From Podila epigama (Eukaryota > Mortierellomycota > Mortierellomycetes > Mortierellales > Mortierellaceae), in NCBI GenBank assembly GCA_015679605.1, contig JAAAVE010000046.1, positions 1 to 34,024 of the forward strand: a DNA stretch of 34,024 bases, written 5' to 3'. A program made the translations under genes and the position numbers. A model generated the notes under the pieces. It worked only from the letters and a program-made list of their open reading frames with translations. It was not told the DNA's origin and did no database searches. Below, piece after piece: positions 32,071-34,024 of the stretch; position 1 is the first letter of the stretch; each line of letters opens with the position of its first letter.

Positions 32071-33230
32071 ATGGTACTGCAAAAGGGAGGATCGTATTAA
32101 AAGGATGGATGGCGAGAGTGGCAAAACGATCCATCGATCGTATTATCGATGCCATGGGAGTGTATCCAAACCACCATCTCCATGAGAATTTCACCGCGGA
32201 TCGATATTGGCTAACAAGGACCATGAACGGAACATGAATACTGGAGAAAAAGGAAGGGGCGCACCCGACAACCTCCTTTTTTTTCAGGCTCCAGCATGCA
32301 GGAACTATCGGGAATAGAGAAATCCAAATTCAATGAGAATCCATCACTAAAAATCCATGGGGAAACCATCATCTCGTAATTCCGAGGAGAACCCAACATC
32401 GAGTTTGACATGACGATAGAAAAGGCGGAGGAGCTCGGCATTAATTTCAACCCCGTTTCGAAATCATGGGAATGAACACACATCTGCCTAAGGAAAACAA
32501 ACAGAGAAACGAATATGGTCGACCTGTCACCGCTTTCTTTTTACAGGATCAAAGGACGGATAAAGCAGCACCTACTTTCGCCAACGGATATGGGCATACG
32601 TCTGGGCCAGAGTACCAAGAAGCATAGTTTTTATTTTGTTACAAAAGCTCTAACAGGGACCAACAAACAACCTTTATTTTCCTCCCCGCCTCAGGTCAAC
32701 GTTCCTAAAACCAGAAACACCTACTGCAAGGGCAAGACCTGCAAGAAGCACACTGCCCACAAGGTCTCGCAGTACAAGACCGGCAAGGCTTCGCTCTTCG
32801 CTCAGGGTAAGGAGATTGCGTATACGCAAAAGTACGACCTTGAAGGATCATAGACAGTATATATATTTGACGCGTGTTAACATCGTCCTGTTGTAAATTT
32901 CTCTCATAGGTAAGCGTCGTTACGATAGAAAGCAGTCTGGTTATGGTGGTCAGACCAAGCCCGTCTTCCACAAGAAGGCCAAGACCACCAAGAAGGTTGT
33001 CCTTCGTTTGGAGTGCCAGGTCTGCAAGTACAAGCACCAGATCGCCTTGAAGCGCTGCAAGCACTTTGAGCTCGGTGGTGACCGCAAGCAGAAGGGTATT
33101 TTATTTTTTATATTTTTTCGTTTTCGTTGTTTTCATGATTGGCGCCATTTTCTTGTACAGCGTTAACACAATGATGTATTTTTTTTCTTTGATACCATGG
33201 GAAATAATAGGTCAGGCTCTTACTTTCTAA
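32071..33230 (+). CDS. RPL42: 60S ribosomal protein eL42 (L44/L36a)
   Basis: eL42 is a zinc-ribbon protein of the large subunit near the E site. Sure exons are 32695-32806, 32910-33095 and 33211-33230, encoding [19 protein letters not shown] to GQALTF and TAA. The missing initiator Met must come from a tiny upstream exon. My choice is ATG 32071-32073 followed by GTACTG, because a pyrimidine-rich leader typical of ribosomal-protein genes precedes it; intron 1 would be 621 nt. The alternative ATG at 32515 has a poor GTCGAC donor. With a one-codon exon the protein is 106 aa, exactly the family length. Zinc cysteines are seen in CKGKTC and CQVCKYKHQ...RCKHFE. Residue 56 in [11 protein letters not shown] is Pro. 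Confidence 0.9.
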
Positions 33231-33603
33231 GCTTTCGAAAGTTATTGCCCACATGTTCGCTTTGTTCACAATCTTGCGAGAATAAAAAAAATCTGGATTT
33301 GAAAAGAGTCTGGACAAGAACAGACACGCACCTCAAAACAACAGTTTCCATAACGAAAAAAGGGAATGAAAAATGGAATGAAACTACGAAGCAAATAGCA
33401 GACATGCATTGGCAGGAAGACCAAAGAATGAGGCGTGGCCGTGGTTGAATGGATATTGCTTGATCATTTATATACAAAGGACGTGCGATATCAAGGATAA
33501 TGCTCATTTTTTATATGGGAGTATTCTAAAGTACAACGAGGACAAGAAATGAATAATGGGGGTGGATGCAAAGGGTGAAAACTGAAATGTAAGAAAAAAA
33601 AAA

Positions 33604-33646
<43 letters not shown>

Positions 33647-33656
33647 ACACTTCATC
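33231..33656. other. Convergent intergenic region with purine microsatellites
   Basis: 426 bases after the eL42 stop. A-rich sequence leads to a poly-A run (33593-33611) and a (GA)n tract (33612-33641) 15 bases beyond the stop of the minus-strand ACT gene. No gene is seen. Confidence 0.5.
33612..33641. repeat. (GA)15 microsatellite
   Basis: A perfect AG/GA dinucleotide run next to an A19 run, in the 3' flank of the ACT-domain gene. Confidence 0.9.
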
Positions 33657-34024
33657 CTACGAGGAATTTTCCTCAGCAAACACAATCTCCAGATCCTCAT
33701 CGTGCTTATTCTGGGGATAGCCTTCATCATGTTCGTCGTGGTCATGGTCAGAGTCTGACTCGCCATCTGAAGAATCGCCGCTGGAGTCGTTTATGGAATG
33801 ACCATCATGATCATGGTCTGTATTTGACAGTTCCTGATTTTGATCATTGGCAGAACTTTCTGTGTGTGTTTGCAACTTTGCATTGGTGGTGTCGATGGCT
33901 GCGATGCGAGCGGTCTCTTCGAGACATGAGACAGCCTGGTCAAAGTCCATTTCGTTGACCATCAGGTAGTCTGAACTGAACGTACTGAGGTAGAATAAGC
34001 TGATGCCGTTATCACTCAGGGGTC
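33657..34024 (-). CDS. ACT-domain (CASTOR-like) protein, C-terminal part, cut by window edge
   Basis: The open frame enters from the right edge and stops at 33657. The first residues, LSDNGISLFYLSTFSSDYLMV, match the strand-helix-strand signature of ACT domains in CASTOR/GATSL arginine sensors and their fungal relatives (GIS.fY.STf.tDyilV). ACT domains bind amino acids as regulators. FDQAVSCLEE is the following helix. The ACT fold ends near 33900; after it comes a tail of about 75 residues, very rich in Asp, His, Ser and Glu (NTDHDHDGHS, SDSDHDHDEHDEG), ending EIVFAEENSS. Such a tail could bind metal, but that is only an inference. The 5' part and any first ACT domain lie outside the window, so a full assignment is not possible. 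Yeast Lst7/CASTOR-type roles are not implied. Confidence 0.7.
   Translation of the reverse strand, partial: PLSDNGISLFYLSTFSSDYLMVNEMDFDQAVSCLEETARIAAIDTTNAKLQTHTESSANDQNQELSNTDHDHDGHSINDSSGDSSDGESDSDHDHDEHDEGYPQNKHDEDLEIVFAEENSS

Noticed and set aside
1-34024. Transposons, CRISPR arrays, prophage or bacterial operons
   Set aside because: No terminal inverted repeats with a transposase or reverse-transcriptase frame, no spaced repeat array and no Shine-Dalgarno-led gene series were seen; all genes are intron-bearing or typical of fungi.

Overview
This window reads as nuclear DNA of an early-diverging filamentous fungus. The best guess is Mucoromycota, probably Mortierellaceae, judged only from the look of the proteins and gene structures. 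Supporting signs are many short spliceosomal introns (mostly about 75-180 nt) with GTAAGT/GTACGT-type donors, eukaryote-only families (GPI transamidase, ESCRT-III, complex I 75 kDa subunit, PPR, EHD ATPase, eL42), AATAAA signals downstream of stops, A/T-rich intergenic tracts, and no operons or Shine-Dalgarno sites. A 10-N run (19980-19989) shows this is a draft assembly.

Layout. 1-454 (-): 5' end of a BAR-domain protein. 894-4014 (+): GAA1, GPI transamidase subunit, 11 exons. 4239-5361 (-): CMS1-like ribosome-biogenesis protein. 5362-6568: long A-rich spacer with a TATA box followed by a strong RNA-like hairpin. 6569-7366 (+): PEBP-family protein. 7632-10781 (-): mitochondrial complex I 75 kDa subunit. 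10994-12205 (-): diacylglycerol/lipid kinase. 12810-14906 (+): APC-family permease. 15418-17232 (+): divergent mitochondrial carrier. 17383-18516 (-): VPS60/CHMP5. 18680-21578 (-): large PPR protein broken by the N gap. 21843-22931 (+): PIG-Y-like GPI-GlcNAc transferase subunit with a very long N-terminus. 23184-25382 (-): EHD-type dynamin-like ATPase. 26762-29444 (+): MGL-like alpha/beta hydrolase that has lost its nucleophile serine. 29542-31337 (-): ER protein disulfide isomerase ending in KDEL. about 32071-33230 (+): ribosomal protein eL42. 33657-34024 (-): C-terminus of an ACT-domain (CASTOR-like) protein running off the right edge.

The genes are mostly housekeeping and sit in alternating, often convergent pairs with gaps of about 100-300 nt. 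They do not form a cluster with one shared task. Recurring themes are GPI-anchor synthesis (GAA1 and PIG-Y), mitochondria (complex I, PPR, carrier), endomembrane remodelling (VPS60, EHD, BAR) and the ER lumen (PDI). I see no transposon, CRISPR array, tRNA or rRNA. The most unusual items are the predicted pseudo-hydrolase with a Lys/Gly and poly-Ser tail, the TATA-preceded hairpin near 6084-6136, the PIG-Y extension, the His/Asp-rich tail on the ACT protein, and two GC-AG introns. All exon boundaries are my own reading from splice motifs, frame and family similarity. None was checked by alignment.
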